From: an uncultured Bacteroidales bacterium
GTDB lineage: Bacteria > Bacteroidota > Bacteroidia > Bacteroidales > P3
Length of the DNA stretch: 64,000 nt
Assembly (NCBI GenBank): GCA_905234665.1
Contig: CAJOIV010000002.1
Coordinates: forward strand, 34,803-98,802
Direction of reading: 5' to 3'
This document shows, piece after piece, positions 41,519 through 49,576 of this stretch. The notes beneath the pieces were generated by a model, which was not told where the DNA came from, made no database searches, and saw only the letters and a program-made list of their open reading frames with translations. The position numbers and the translations under genes were made by a program. Each line of letters begins with the position of its first letter. Within the stretch, counting starts at the first letter, position 1.

Positions 41519-42331
41519 ATGCAAAACACCATATCCATTATCGAACGGGCCTGGGAAGACCGCAGCATCCTGAAGACCCCCGAAGTCAGCGAGGCCGTCA
41601 ACTCGGCCGTCAACTGGCTCGACCGCGGCGAGGTGCGCATCGCCGAGAAGGTCGACGGCCATTGGCGCGTGAACGAATGGCTCAAGAAGGCCGTCCTTCT
41701 CTATTTCCCCCTCACGGCCAACAAGACCATCGAAGCCGGCCCCTTCGAGTTCCACGACAAGATACCCCTCAAGCACAAATTCGCCGAGCAGCAGGTGCGC
41801 GCCGTCCCGCCCGCCATGGCCCGCCACGGCGCCTACATAGCCCCCGGAGTGGTGCTGATGCCCTCGTACGTCAACATCGGCGCCTACGTCGACAGCGGCA
41901 CGATGGTCGACACCTGGGCCACCGTGGGCAGCTGCGCCCAGATTGGCAAGAACGTCCATCTCTCCGGCGGTGTCGGCATCGGCGGCGTCCTCGAGCCCGT
42001 CCAGGCCGCCCCCGTCATCATTGAGGACAACTGCTTCATCGGCAGCCGGTGCATCGTGGTCGAAGGCGTCATCGTCGAGGAGGAGGCCGTGCTGGCCGCC
42101 AACACCGTGCTGACCGCCTCGACCCACATCATCGACGTCACAGGCCCCGAGCCCGTCACCATCAAAGGCCGCGTACCGGCACGGAGCGTCGTCATCCCGG
42201 GCAGCTACACCAAGCACTTCCCCGCGGGCGACTTCCAGGTGAGCTGCGCCCTCATCATCGGCCGCCGCAAAGAGTCGACCGACAAGAAGACCTCCCTCAA
42301 CGAGGCCCTGCGGGACTACGGAGTGAATTGA
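41519..42331 (+). CDS. dapD: Tetrahydrodipicolinate N-succinyltransferase
   Basis: 270-residue left-handed beta-helix acyltransferase of the succinylase branch of lysine/diaminopimelate synthesis. N-terminal helical domain ([17 protein letters not shown]), then [20 protein letters not shown], and hexapeptide repeats from ~100 ([56 protein letters not shown]). The C-terminus includes [20 protein letters not shown]. Full length. The stop codon lies at the edge of a Family A repeat. Confidence 0.96.
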   Translation: MQNTISIIERAWEDRSILKTPEVSEAVNSAVNWLDRGEVRIAEKVDGHWRVNEWLKKAVLLYFPLTANKTIEAGPFEFHDKIPLKHKFAEQQVRAVPPAMARHGAYIAPGVVLMPSYVNIGAYVDSGTMVDTWATVGSCAQIGKNVHLSGGVGIGGVLEPVQAAPVIIEDNCFIGSRCIVVEGVIVEEEAVLAANTVLTASTHIIDVTGPEPVTIKGRVPARSVVIPGSYTKHFPAGDFQVSCALIIGRRKESTDKKTSLNEALRDYGVN

Positions 42332-42361
42332 AAATTGAAAATTGAAAATTGAGAATTGAAA
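42325..42361. repeat. Family A repeat between dapD and the lipoprotein gene
   Basis: Four GAATTGAAAATT/GAGAATT units, starting in the dapD stop codon and ending 4 nt before the next ATG. Confidence 0.88.
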
Positions 42362-42364
42362 CCC

Positions 42365-42748
42365 ATGAAAAAGACCCTTTCCTTCTTACTTCTTAGTTCT
42401 TCCCTCTTACTTCTCCTTGCGGGTTGCGGGGAGCACGAAGGCACCTTCGACTTCTCCGGCACGGCCATCTACCGGCTGGAATGCACCCTGCCGACACAGA
42501 GCATCTCGGAACAGGACTTCGGCTATATCCTCGAACTCACCACCCCGGAGGACATCGGCGCCGACTACTACGACGCCGACGGCAACGTGCACCACAACTG
42601 CGTCATCCTCTACCGCACGCACAACCTATTCTATGACGGCGACGCTGTCTCGGGCCGCATGTACCTCGACCCCGACTACTCCAAAGCCATCTGCGCCTAC
42701 CACGCCCACCTCGACATCCCCGAAGGGGTCTGCGAGAAACTCGACTGA
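42365..42748 (+). CDS. Small putative lipoprotein
   Basis: 127 residues. Lipoprotein signal MKKTLSFLLLSSSLLLLLAGCGE with lipidation Cys at 21. Its hydrophobic core is encoded by an array of TTCTTACTTCTTAGTTCTTC units (Family D). The mature part is short and strand-rich (FDFSGTAIYRLECTLP, FGYILELTTPEDIGADYYD, HNCVILYRTHNLFYDGDAVS) with no recognised domain. Flanked upstream by a Family A repeat that provides its translation-initiation region. Confidence 0.72.
   Translation: MKKTLSFLLLSSSLLLLLAGCGEHEGTFDFSGTAIYRLECTLPTQSISEQDFGYILELTTPEDIGADYYDADGNVHHNCVILYRTHNLFYDGDAVSGRMYLDPDYSKAICAYHAHLDIPEGVCEKLD
42384..42417. repeat. Family D array encoding a signal-peptide core
   Basis: CTTCTTACTTCTTAGTTCTT followed by CCCTCTTACTTCTCC, read in frame as the hydrophobic FLLLSSSLLLLL of the lipoprotein signal. 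It is related to the intergenic array at 20633-20657. Confidence 0.65.
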
Positions 42749-42911
42749 CCCCACCCTCCGGCCGAAAGCCCCCCATTCCGCGGAGGAATGGACAGTCCGC
42801 CGCCCCCCTCACGCAGAATGCGTAACAGGATAACCCACTACTATACAAACGATAAACCGCGCCTGTTGAAAAAAACTTCGGGGCAAAGCCTCCCACGTCA
42901 AAAAAAAACAT

Positions 42912-42919
42912 TAATTTTG
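42912..42919 (+). promoter_or_regulatory. -7 promoter box (TAATTTTG) before dnaN
   Basis: TTAATTTTGCACTTTG, 57 nt before the dnaN ATG. No clear -33 TTG at standard spacing. The rest of 42749-42976 holds only imperfect GC-rich inverted repeats. Confidence 0.6.
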
Positions 42920-42976
42920 CACTTTGATATTACGGCGCACAGCGCCACGGAAGATAATTAAAAAACAGACAACAAT

Positions 42977-44116
42977 ATGAAGTTCATCATCAACAGCCAA
43001 GTGCTTTCCCGCCAGCTGCAGCTGCTCAGCGGCGTGTTGACCAACAACAACACCGTCCCCATCATCAACTGCTTCCATTTCCACCTCGACGAAGGCATGC
43101 TCACCGTGCGCGCCACCGACCTGGAGACCACCCTCGTGAGCAGAATAGAGGTCGAGACCGGCGCCATGGAGGGACTCGCCGACATCGCCGTGCCCTCCCG
43201 CCTGCTGCTCGACATACTCAAGTCGCTCGACGACGTCCCCCTCACCTTCAGCGTCGACAACAGCAGCTATGCCATCAGCATCACCTCGGGCGAGGGCAAG
43301 TACCGCCTGGCTGGCAAGAACGCCGAGACCTTCCCCACCCTGCCCGAAGAGCGCGAGACCTCCTCGATCGTCCTGCCCGGCAGCACCCTGGTCAACGCCA
43401 TCGGCAAGACCGCTTTCGCCGCCTCGACCGACGAGCTGCGCCAGCAGATGAGCGGCATCTTCTGCGACATGGGTGCCGAGAACATCACCTTCGTGGCCAC
43501 CGACGCACACAAACTCGTGCGCTACCGCCGCACGGATGTCCACAGCGACACCCACGTGAGCTTCATCCTGCCCCGCAAACCCGTCACCATGCTGCGCACC
43601 ATCCTCTCCTCGTTCAAGGACGAGCAGGAGGTCACCGTGGCCTATAACAACACCAACGCCTTCTTCTCGTTCGGCGGATTCTACATCGTCTGCCGCCTCG
43701 TCGACGGGAAATACCCCAACTACGAGGCCGCCATCCCCAAGGAGAACCCCAACAAACTGACCATCGACCGCCTGTCGCTCCTCAACGTACTGCGCCGCGT
43801 GGGCCTCTTCGCCAACAAATCGACCCACCAGGTGCGACTCTCCATCTCCGACCACGTCCTCGACATCAGCGCCGAAGACCTGGAGTTCTCCAACGACGCC
43901 CACGAGAAGATGCCCTGCGAGTATCAGGGTGAGCCCATGGCCATCGGATTCAACGCCAAGTTCCTCAGCGAGATGCTTTCCAACCTCGAGAGCGAGCAGG
44001 TGCTCATCGAGCTCTCCCACCCCAGCCGCGCCGGCATCATCTTCCCCATCAACCCCGACGAGGAGAGCCACGAGGACATCCTCATGCTCGTCATGCCCGT
44101 CATGCTGGCCAATTGA
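42977..44116 (+). CDS. dnaN: DNA polymerase III beta subunit (sliding clamp)
   Basis: 379-residue processivity clamp, a head-to-tail dimer encircling DNA. Three clamp domains: KFIINSQVLSRQLQLLSGVL at the start, then SIVLPGSTLVNAIGKTAFAA near 130, and KLTIDRLSLLNVLRRVGLFA near 255. The C-terminal hydrophobic-pocket region IGFNAKFLSEML and final HEDILMLVMPVML replace the usual LVMPMRL. Standard length. It is not next to dnaA or recF. Confidence 0.97.
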   Translation: MKFIINSQVLSRQLQLLSGVLTNNNTVPIINCFHFHLDEGMLTVRATDLETTLVSRIEVETGAMEGLADIAVPSRLLLDILKSLDDVPLTFSVDNSSYAISITSGEGKYRLAGKNAETFPTLPEERETSSIVLPGSTLVNAIGKTAFAASTDELRQQMSGIFCDMGAENITFVATDAHKLVRYRRTDVHSDTHVSFILPRKPVTMLRTILSSFKDEQEVTVAYNNTNAFFSFGGFYIVCRLVDGKYPNYEAAIPKENPNKLTIDRLSLLNVLRRVGLFANKSTHQVRLSISDHVLDISAEDLEFSNDAHEKMPCEYQGEPMAIGFNAKFLSEMLSNLESEQVLIELSHPSRAGIIFPINPDEESHEDILMLVMPVMLAN

Positions 44117-44128
44117 AACAAGGAAAAG

Positions 44129-44260
44129 GTTATAGGTTATTGGTTATAGGTTATTGAACCGAAGGTCGGTGACCGACAGTGGAACCAAGGCTGACGCATG
44201 ACAATTAATCGGAAGTCCCTACGGGGCAACACAATAACCAATAAACAATAACCAATAAAC
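44129..44260. repeat. Family C palindromic repeat (large copy)
   Basis: GGTTATAGGTTATTGGTTAT arm, a ~75-nt core containing GGTCGGTGACCGAC and AAGGCTGACGCATGAC, then ATAACCAATAAACAATAACC arm. Fills the dnaN-ftsX gap. Confidence 0.88.
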
Positions 44261-44268
44261 ACTCTACA

Positions 44269-45144
44269 ATGAAGGGTAAAGTAAACATCTGGGAGACGCA
44301 CTCCTCCACCATCCTCAGCATCACGCTCGTGATGTTCCTCCTCGGGCTCTGCCTGCTGGTGGAATACCACGCCTACCGCGCCACGCACGACATGCAGGAG
44401 CGCATCACCTTCAAGGTCGACCTCGTCCCCGACATCACCGACGAGGACGCCATGACGCTGAAGGCCGAGATTGAGTCCATGCCGCAGGTGAAGCATGTCG
44501 ACTACATCTCGCGGCAGGAGGCCGCCGACCTCTTCACCGAAGAGCTGGAGGAAGACTTCGTGGGCTTCCTGGGCTACAACCCCCTCTACCCCTCCATGAT
44601 GGTCAACCTGCGCGCCGAGATGCTGCCCAAGTACGGCAGCTCGGCCAGCCAGCTGGAGATAGACCTCTTCACGCAGGAGGTCAAGGGGCTCGTCTACGTC
44701 ACCAACGTCACCTATCAGGAGACCGTGGTAGGGGCCTTGAACGACCTCTTCTACAAGCTCACATGGTTCATGATTGTCTTCATGGCCATCCTGCTGCTGG
44801 TCAGCTTCCTGATGATAGGCAGCACCATCAGCATCGCCCTCTTCGCCCAGCGCGAGACCATCCGCACCATGCAGCTCGTGGGGGCCAAGCCCGCCTTCAT
44901 CGCCCGTCCCTTCCTCGGGCGCAGCATCTGGTACGGCATCTGCGGGTCGGCCATCGCCCTCATAGCCCTGGCCGTCGCCACCGGCGTCTTCAACCAGTCG
45001 TTCGAGGGGTTCGAGCTGCTGCGCAAGGACCACATGCTGTGGTATGCAGGCATCGCCACCGTCATCATCGTCATCGGCATGGTGCTTTCCTACCTCTCCA
45101 CCCTCTTCGCCGTCAACCGATACCTGCGCCGCACGGGAAACTAA
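44269..45144 (+). CDS. ftsX: FtsX-like cell-division permease
   Basis: 291-residue inner-membrane protein, partner of the FtsE ATPase, controlling peptidoglycan hydrolases at the septum. One N-terminal membrane helix (STILSITLVMFLLGLCLLVE), an extracytoplasmic domain (residues ~50-165) with VDYISRQEAADLFTEEL, then three C-terminal helices in the FtsX/MacB fold with LFAQRETIRTMQLVGAK near 200. It is followed by DUF3098 and uppP, an arrangement conserved in Bacteroidota. No ftsE is adjacent. Confidence 0.93.
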   Translation: MKGKVNIWETHSSTILSITLVMFLLGLCLLVEYHAYRATHDMQERITFKVDLVPDITDEDAMTLKAEIESMPQVKHVDYISRQEAADLFTEELEEDFVGFLGYNPLYPSMMVNLRAEMLPKYGSSASQLEIDLFTQEVKGLVYVTNVTYQETVVGALNDLFYKLTWFMIVFMAILLLVSFLMIGSTISIALFAQRETIRTMQLVGAKPAFIARPFLGRSIWYGICGSAIALIALAVATGVFNQSFEGFELLRKDHMLWYAGIATVIIVIGMVLSYLSTLFAVNRYLRRTGN

Positions 45145-45148
45145 TAAA

Positions 45149-45230
45149 GGTTATAGGTTATTGGTTATCGGTTATTGAAAACTGACGCGCCAAACACAAT
45201 AACCAATAAACAATAGACAATAAACATTCA
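45149..45230. repeat. Family C palindromic repeat (short-core copy)
   Basis: GGTTATAGGTTATTGGTTAT arm, core AACTGACGCGCC, then ATAACCAATAAACAATAGAC arm. Fills the ftsX-DUF3098 gap. Confidence 0.88.
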
Positions 45231-45236
45231 ATCAAT

Positions 45237-45497
45237 ATGGCAAAAGAAATCAAGAAAACCGAAGAGAAGCCCCGCTTCTCCTTTGTCTTCACCAAGACCA
45301 ACTACATCATCATGGGCATAGGCCTCGTCCTCCTCGCCCTGGGTTATATCCTCCTCGCCGGCGGCGGCAGCGACGACCCCAACGTCTTCAACTACGAGAT
45401 GTTCAACACCCGCCGACTCTATGTGGCCCCCATCCTCATCATCCTCGGCCTCATCGCCGAAGTGGTGGCCATCATGTACAAACCCAAAGAGCAGTAA
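45237..45497 (+). CDS. DUF3098 family membrane protein
   Basis: 86 residues, two membrane helices (YIIMGIGLVLLALGYILLAG and LYVAPILIILGLIAEVVAIM) linked by a short loop with the family-typical DPNVFNYEMFNTRRL. Bacteroidota-specific, regularly found between ftsX and uppP, so a role in envelope growth is plausible but unproven. Only 3 nt separate its stop from the uppP start. Confidence 0.9.
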   Translation: MAKEIKKTEEKPRFSFVFTKTNYIIMGIGLVLLALGYILLAGGGSDDPNVFNYEMFNTRRLYVAPILIILGLIAEVVAIMYKPKEQ

Positions 45498-45500
45498 ACG

Positions 45501-46382
45501 ATGGATTGGTTGCAAGCCCTTGCCCTCGGCATCCTCCAGGGCCTCACGGAATACCTGCCCGTCAGCAGCAGCGGACACCTCACCATCGGCGCCCACCTCT
45601 TCGGCCTCTCAGGCGAAGAGAACCTCGCCTTCACCGTCGCCGTCCATGTCGCCACGGTGCTCAGCACCTGCGTCATCCTCTGGAAAGAGATTGTATGGCT
45701 CTTCCAGGACCTCTTCAAGTGGATAGGGAACCTTTTCGTCAAGCGAGAGCAAAGCAATCTTGATTGCTCTGCCGAGCCCAGAAAAGGTCTGCTCCTGAAA
45801 GGAGCAAACGAGGGGACGAAATACATCGTCAACATCCTCATTTCGATGATACCCGTGGCCATCGTGGGATTCTTCTTCAAGGACAAGGTGGAGGAGATTT
45901 TCGGCAGCGGCCTCCTCATCGTGGGCATCTGCCTGTGGATCACCGCCTCGCTGCTGGCCTTCTCCTACTGGGCCAAGCCCCGCCAGCGTGAGAGCATCTC
46001 GCCCTGGCATGCCTTCGTGATAGGTATCGCCCAGGCCGTGGCCGTCCTGCCGGGTCTCTCGCGCTCGGGCAGCACCATCGCCACAGGTCTCCTCCTCGGC
46101 AACAAGAAGGAGAAACTCGCCCAGTTCTCCTTCCTCATGGTCATCCCGCCCATCCTCGGCGAGGCTCTCCTCGACGCCAAGGACATGGCCGAGGTGGGTG
46201 TCAGCACCGCCATGTCGGGTCTGTCGCCCCTCGCCCTCATCGTCGGCTTCGTCGCCGCCTTCGTCAGCGGCTGCTTTGCCTGCAAATGGATGATCAACCT
46301 CGTGAAGAAGGGCAAGCTCATCTGGTTCGCCCTCTACTGCGCCGTCATCGGCACCCTTGCCATCGTCCTGCCCCTCTTCTGA
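45501..46382 (+). CDS. uppP: Undecaprenyl-diphosphatase
   Basis: Integral membrane phosphatase recycling undecaprenyl pyrophosphate for peptidoglycan and glycan synthesis, 293 residues, about eight helices. Motif 1 [19 protein letters not shown] near 14 and motif 2 [14 protein letters not shown] near 185 carry the catalytic Glu, Ser and Arg residues. An extra ~22 residues ([20 protein letters not shown]) in the loop after the second helix are encoded by a Family H palindromic repeat, making it longer than usual (~265-275). Truncation is not seen and the frame is intact. Confidence 0.95.
   Translation: MDWLQALALGILQGLTEYLPVSSSGHLTIGAHLFGLSGEENLAFTVAVHVATVLSTCVILWKEIVWLFQDLFKWIGNLFVKREQSNLDCSAEPRKGLLLKGANEGTKYIVNILISMIPVAIVGFFFKDKVEEIFGSGLLIVGICLWITASLLAFSYWAKPRQRESISPWHAFVIGIAQAVAVLPGLSRSGSTIATGLLLGNKKEKLAQFSFLMVIPPILGEALLDAKDMAEVGVSTAMSGLSPLALIVGFVAAFVSGCFACKWMINLVKKGKLIWFALYCAVIGTLAIVLPLF
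45743..45812. repeat. Family H palindromic insert inside uppP
   Basis: GAGAGCAAAGCAATC-TTGATTGCTCTGCCGAG, followed by a second small hairpin TGCTCCTGAAAGGAGCA. The first part matches 32133-32172 (GAGAGCARAGCAA ... TTGCTYTGCCGAG). Translated in frame in a loop. Confidence 0.78.
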
Positions 46383-46384
46383 TT

Positions 46385-47248
46385 ATGGACCTCGAGACCC
46401 TCCTCGATGGCGTAGTCATCCCCGTCGACAAGCCACGACAATGGACTTCCTTCCAGGCCGTCAACAAGATTAAGTCGGCCATCCGCAACCACTACGGCAT
46501 CAAGAAGAAAGGTCAACCAGGACACAATCTCAAGATAGGCCACGCCGGCACCCTCGACCCCCTGGCCACAGGACTCCTGCTGGTCTGCGTGGGCAAGGCC
46601 ACCAAGAGCATCCCCCGGCTGCAGGACGGCGAGAAGGTCTACACCGGCACCATGGTGCTCGGCGCCACCACCCCCTGCTACGACCTCGAGCGCCCCATCG
46701 ATGCCCGCTACCCCTACAGCCATATCACCCCCGACCTCCTCGAGAGCACTCGCCGACAGTTCCTTGGCGACATAGAGCAGGTGCCGCCCATCTTCAGCGC
46801 CGTGAAAATCGGTGGCCAGCGCGCCTATCAACTTGCACGGCAACAGGACAATTCCGACACCCCCTCCCCCACCCCCAAGACCGTCCACATCCACGACTTC
46901 CAAATCACCGCCTTCCGGAAAATGGAAAATGAAGAATTGAAAATGGAGAATTCGCTGCCGCACCCGGACAATTGGCTCCACGAGGTCGCCGACCCCAGTT
47001 CTCAATTCTCAATTCCTAATACTCAATTATACAAGAACCCGTTGGGTTCCGTTCCCCCCGAACTGCCCCAGATAGACTTCCGCATCCACTGCGGCAAAGG
47101 CACTTACATCCGCAGCATTGCCCGCGACTTCGGCCTCGCCCTCGACAGCGGCGCCTTCCTCGCCTCCCTCCGCCGCGAGCAGGTGGGCCAATACACCCTC
47201 GCCGACGCCATCCCCCTGGATGCCATCGAGAGCTACTTGGAGAAATAA
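46385..47248 (+). CDS. truB: tRNA pseudouridine(55) synthase TruB
   Basis: Isomerises U55 in the T-loop of tRNAs, 287 residues from ATG 46385, 2 nt after the uppP stop. Catalytic block KIGHAGTLDPLATGLLLVCVG near 55 (Asp catalytic), then QVPPIFSAVKIGGQRAYQLAR near 138 and the C-terminal catalytic-domain strand RIHCGKGTYIRSIARDFGLA near 240. Between HIHDFQITAF and PQIDFRIHC the family has only a short turn. Here ~50 residues are inserted, rich in N/E/P/S, encoded by two inverted Family A repeats (46917-46953 and 46999-47031) with a core. Frame and active-site residues are intact. Confidence 0.95.
   Translation: MDLETLLDGVVIPVDKPRQWTSFQAVNKIKSAIRNHYGIKKKGQPGHNLKIGHAGTLDPLATGLLLVCVGKATKSIPRLQDGEKVYTGTMVLGATTPCYDLERPIDARYPYSHITPDLLESTRRQFLGDIEQVPPIFSAVKIGGQRAYQLARQQDNSDTPSPTPKTVHIHDFQITAFRKMENEELKMENSLPHPDNWLHEVADPSSQFSIPNTQLYKNPLGSVPPELPQIDFRIHCGKGTYIRSIARDFGLALDSGAFLASLRREQVGQYTLADAIPLDAIESYLEK
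46917..47031. repeat. Family A inverted pair with core, translated inside truB
   Basis: Left arm GAAGAATTGAAAATGGAGAA, ~45-nt core with CACCCGGACAATTGGCTCC, right arm CTCAATTCTCAATTCCTAAT. The total length permits an open frame through truB. Residues include KMENEELKMEN on the left and SQFSIPNTQLY on the right. Confidence 0.88.
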
Positions 47249-47273
47249 TTTCTCCCGTACCAAAATAATTGTG

Positions 47274-47281
47274 TATCTTTG
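47274..47281 (+). promoter_or_regulatory. -7 promoter box (TATCTTTG)
   Basis: TGTATCTTTGCAGC, 61 nt upstream of the secreted FN3 gene, with TTTC about 22 nt further upstream as a weak -33. Confidence 0.7.
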
Positions 47282-47342
47282 CAGCGTGGAAAGAACGGGA
47301 GAAAGTGACACATAAAAAGAGCATAACACAATACTATACAAT

Positions 47343-49358
47343 ATGGAAAAGATGAAAGGCCTAACCTTATTCATCCTCCTGGCTTTGGGAGGAGCGCTTC
47401 ACGCACAAATCCCCATGGCTCTGACCAACGGCAGTTTCGAGCAATGGACCAGCCATCAGGGCTACAGCGTCAGGGTGCTGATTATCAACGTGCCTGTATA
47501 CAGTGCTTTCACCACCCCCACCGGCTGGGGCTACCCCACCTATCCTGTCAACGAGACGGTGTCGATGATGGGCATGAACATCAACATCAACACCGACGTC
47601 CCCCTCATCCTGTCCTCGCCCGACACGGCACAGGCCCCCGACAGCAGCAGCGCGGTGAAACTGCAGTCGTTCCTGATTAGCGACATCGTCAGCTCGACGG
47701 TGCTCAGCGTGGCGGGGAGCTCGATAGACTCGTCGCTTCTGAATCAGGTCATCCCGTCGATTCTCACCACCGGCCAGATCGACATGAACGCCACGATTCC
47801 CCTTATCACTAGCATGCTCTCCGACACGAACAACATCACGACACTCCTGCCCACACTGCTGGCGATGGACGTCAACGACTACATCACAGGAGGCATTGCC
47901 CTGAACGGCTACGAACCCTCGCGGCTGACGGGCAGCTACAAGTACCAGTCGGCCGACAGCGGCGACAACGGGGGCGTCGTCCTGTTGGGGACACACTACA
48001 ACACCGTCACACACCAACGCGACATCGTGGGCGTGGGGTTCAACCTCGACCTGGTCGACACCAATGTCTACACCCCCTTCTCCGTGGAATACCAGCCGCT
48101 GAGCGCCTTGGTCTCCGGCTCCGTCGACCAGGCTCCCGACTCGCTGATTGTGGTCCTGGTATCGTCGGCCAACGCCAACCTGCAACAGGGCTCGATGCTG
48201 TGGATCGACAACCTCATGCTCTGGCAAGACACCTGCGCCGACATCACAGGACTGACGGCCTCTGCCAACATCCACGAGGCTGTGCTCTCATGGAATGTGA
48301 ACGACACCGTTGCCGGCTATGAGATAGAATACGGCGCCGCCGGATTCGTCCCCGGCACAGGCACCACAGCCACCACAGTCAACACGTCATACACTCTGAC
48401 AGGCCTGACCGCCGGCACCCAGTACGACGCATACGTCCGTGCAGCGTGTTCCAACAGCCTCTACGGCGATTGGAGCATGGTGCAGTTCTCCACTGCCGTC
48501 GACACCTGCGCCATGGTGCTGGACCTGACACTGGTCAACAACGTCTGCGACGCATTCCCCGAAATGGAACTGCAATGGAGAGGCAGTTCGCAACCCGACC
48601 ACTGGCGGGTGGAATACGGCCCGCAGGGCTTTGAACTCGGCACCGGCACCGTGGTCGAGACAGAAGAAAGCAGCTTTGCCATCTATGAGCTGGAGCGTCT
48701 CCAGACCCTGACGCCCAACACTTGGTACGACTTCTATGTCACCGCCGTATGTGGTGACGACATCTTCGGAGAGTGGGATTCCGTGCACTACCGCACCTTC
48801 TGCGCCAATGTGGATATGCTGACGGTGAACCAGGACGAAGAGAACCTGACCGTCACCCCCGACCACCGCATCAGCGGCTACAGTGTCAGTTGGGTCGACA
48901 ACACCGACACCCGTCAATGGCTGCTGACCTACGGCATATTCCAACCAGAATTCCCCGACACCTGGGGAACCACTGTAACCGTCGACACCCCCTACTTCGA
49001 GATGCCGACTCTCGTCCCGGAAAGCAGATACACCATTGAAGTCTCAGCCCTGTGTGGCGATGAGAACTACGGGGATGTTGTCTGGACGAACTTCACTACC
49101 ATCGGCATCACTGGCATTGACGACGTAATCGCCTCTGCCGTCCTCGCCATCCGGCCCAACCCGGCCCACGGCCAGTGCGAAGTGACCCTCGCGCCCGAGG
49201 TGACGGCCCTCAGCCTCTACAGCGTCGATGGCCGACTGCTGCACACCCAGTCTGTCACGGAAGAGAAGATTGTTCTGCATCTCCCCGCCCCGGGCGTATT
49301 CATGCTGCAGGTCACCACCCCCCACGGCACCTCCACACACAAGATTGTCAATCGGTAG
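47343..49358 (+). CDS. Secreted protein with FN3-like domains and type IX sorting domain
   Basis: 671 residues. Signal peptide ends GGALHAQ. Residues ~22-295 form a lectin-like or PCMD-like region (LTNGSFEQWTSHQGYSV, then PDTAQAPDSSSAVKLQS, and MLWIDNLMLW), often seen at the N-terminus of Bacteroidota surface proteins that bind glycans. Two or three FN3-like domains follow (AVLSWNVNDTVAGYEIEYGA, TGLTAGTQYDAYVRAACS, LTPNTWYDFYVTAVCG). The C-terminal Por/T9SS domain has LAIRPNPAHGQCEVTL, SLYSVDGRLLHT and LPAPGVFMLQV. Ligand unknown. Confidence 0.86.
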   Translation: MEKMKGLTLFILLALGGALHAQIPMALTNGSFEQWTSHQGYSVRVLIINVPVYSAFTTPTGWGYPTYPVNETVSMMGMNININTDVPLILSSPDTAQAPDSSSAVKLQSFLISDIVSSTVLSVAGSSIDSSLLNQVIPSILTTGQIDMNATIPLITSMLSDTNNITTLLPTLLAMDVNDYITGGIALNGYEPSRLTGSYKYQSADSGDNGGVVLLGTHYNTVTHQRDIVGVGFNLDLVDTNVYTPFSVEYQPLSALVSGSVDQAPDSLIVVLVSSANANLQQGSMLWIDNLMLWQDTCADITGLTASANIHEAVLSWNVNDTVAGYEIEYGAAGFVPGTGTTATTVNTSYTLTGLTAGTQYDAYVRAACSNSLYGDWSMVQFSTAVDTCAMVLDLTLVNNVCDAFPEMELQWRGSSQPDHWRVEYGPQGFELGTGTVVETEESSFAIYELERLQTLTPNTWYDFYVTAVCGDDIFGEWDSVHYRTFCANVDMLTVNQDEENLTVTPDHRISGYSVSWVDNTDTRQWLLTYGIFQPEFPDTWGTTVTVDTPYFEMPTLVPESRYTIEVSALCGDENYGDVVWTNFTTIGITGIDDVIASAVLAIRPNPAHGQCEVTLAPEVTALSLYSVDGRLLHTQSVTEEKIVLHLPAPGVFMLQVTTPHGTSTHKIVNR

Positions 49359-49364
49359 GCCCGC

Positions 49365-49441
49365 CTACTTGACATTCACCACTTCATCGAGCTCCAGCCA
49401 CTGGAGCTCTTTTTCGTCCATGAGGGCGATGACAAAGCCGC
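49365..49441 (-). pseudogene. Duplicated 3' fragment of the ABC-F gene
   Basis: On the minus strand the frame reads IALMDEKELQWLELDEVV, then NVK and a TAG stop. This copies the C-terminus IALLDEKELQWLELDEIV of the ABC-F protein at 53897 with one difference in about 50 bases. The upstream part codes a hydrophobic LGLFVALVGGFV unrelated to ABC-F, without a start codon. It lies in the 218-nt gap between two surface-protein genes; a degenerate Family A unit follows at about 49481-49505. Best read as a relic of partial duplication. Confidence 0.75.
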
Positions 49442-49576
49442 CGACCAAGGCTACAAACAGGCCCAGGACCTGCTTGAGAAATGGGAAAATGAGAATTGAC
49501 CCGCATGGTTTTATTCCCAAAATAACAAAAATAGGAACAATAGAACACCCTATGTGTCCGATACGTCACATTCCCA

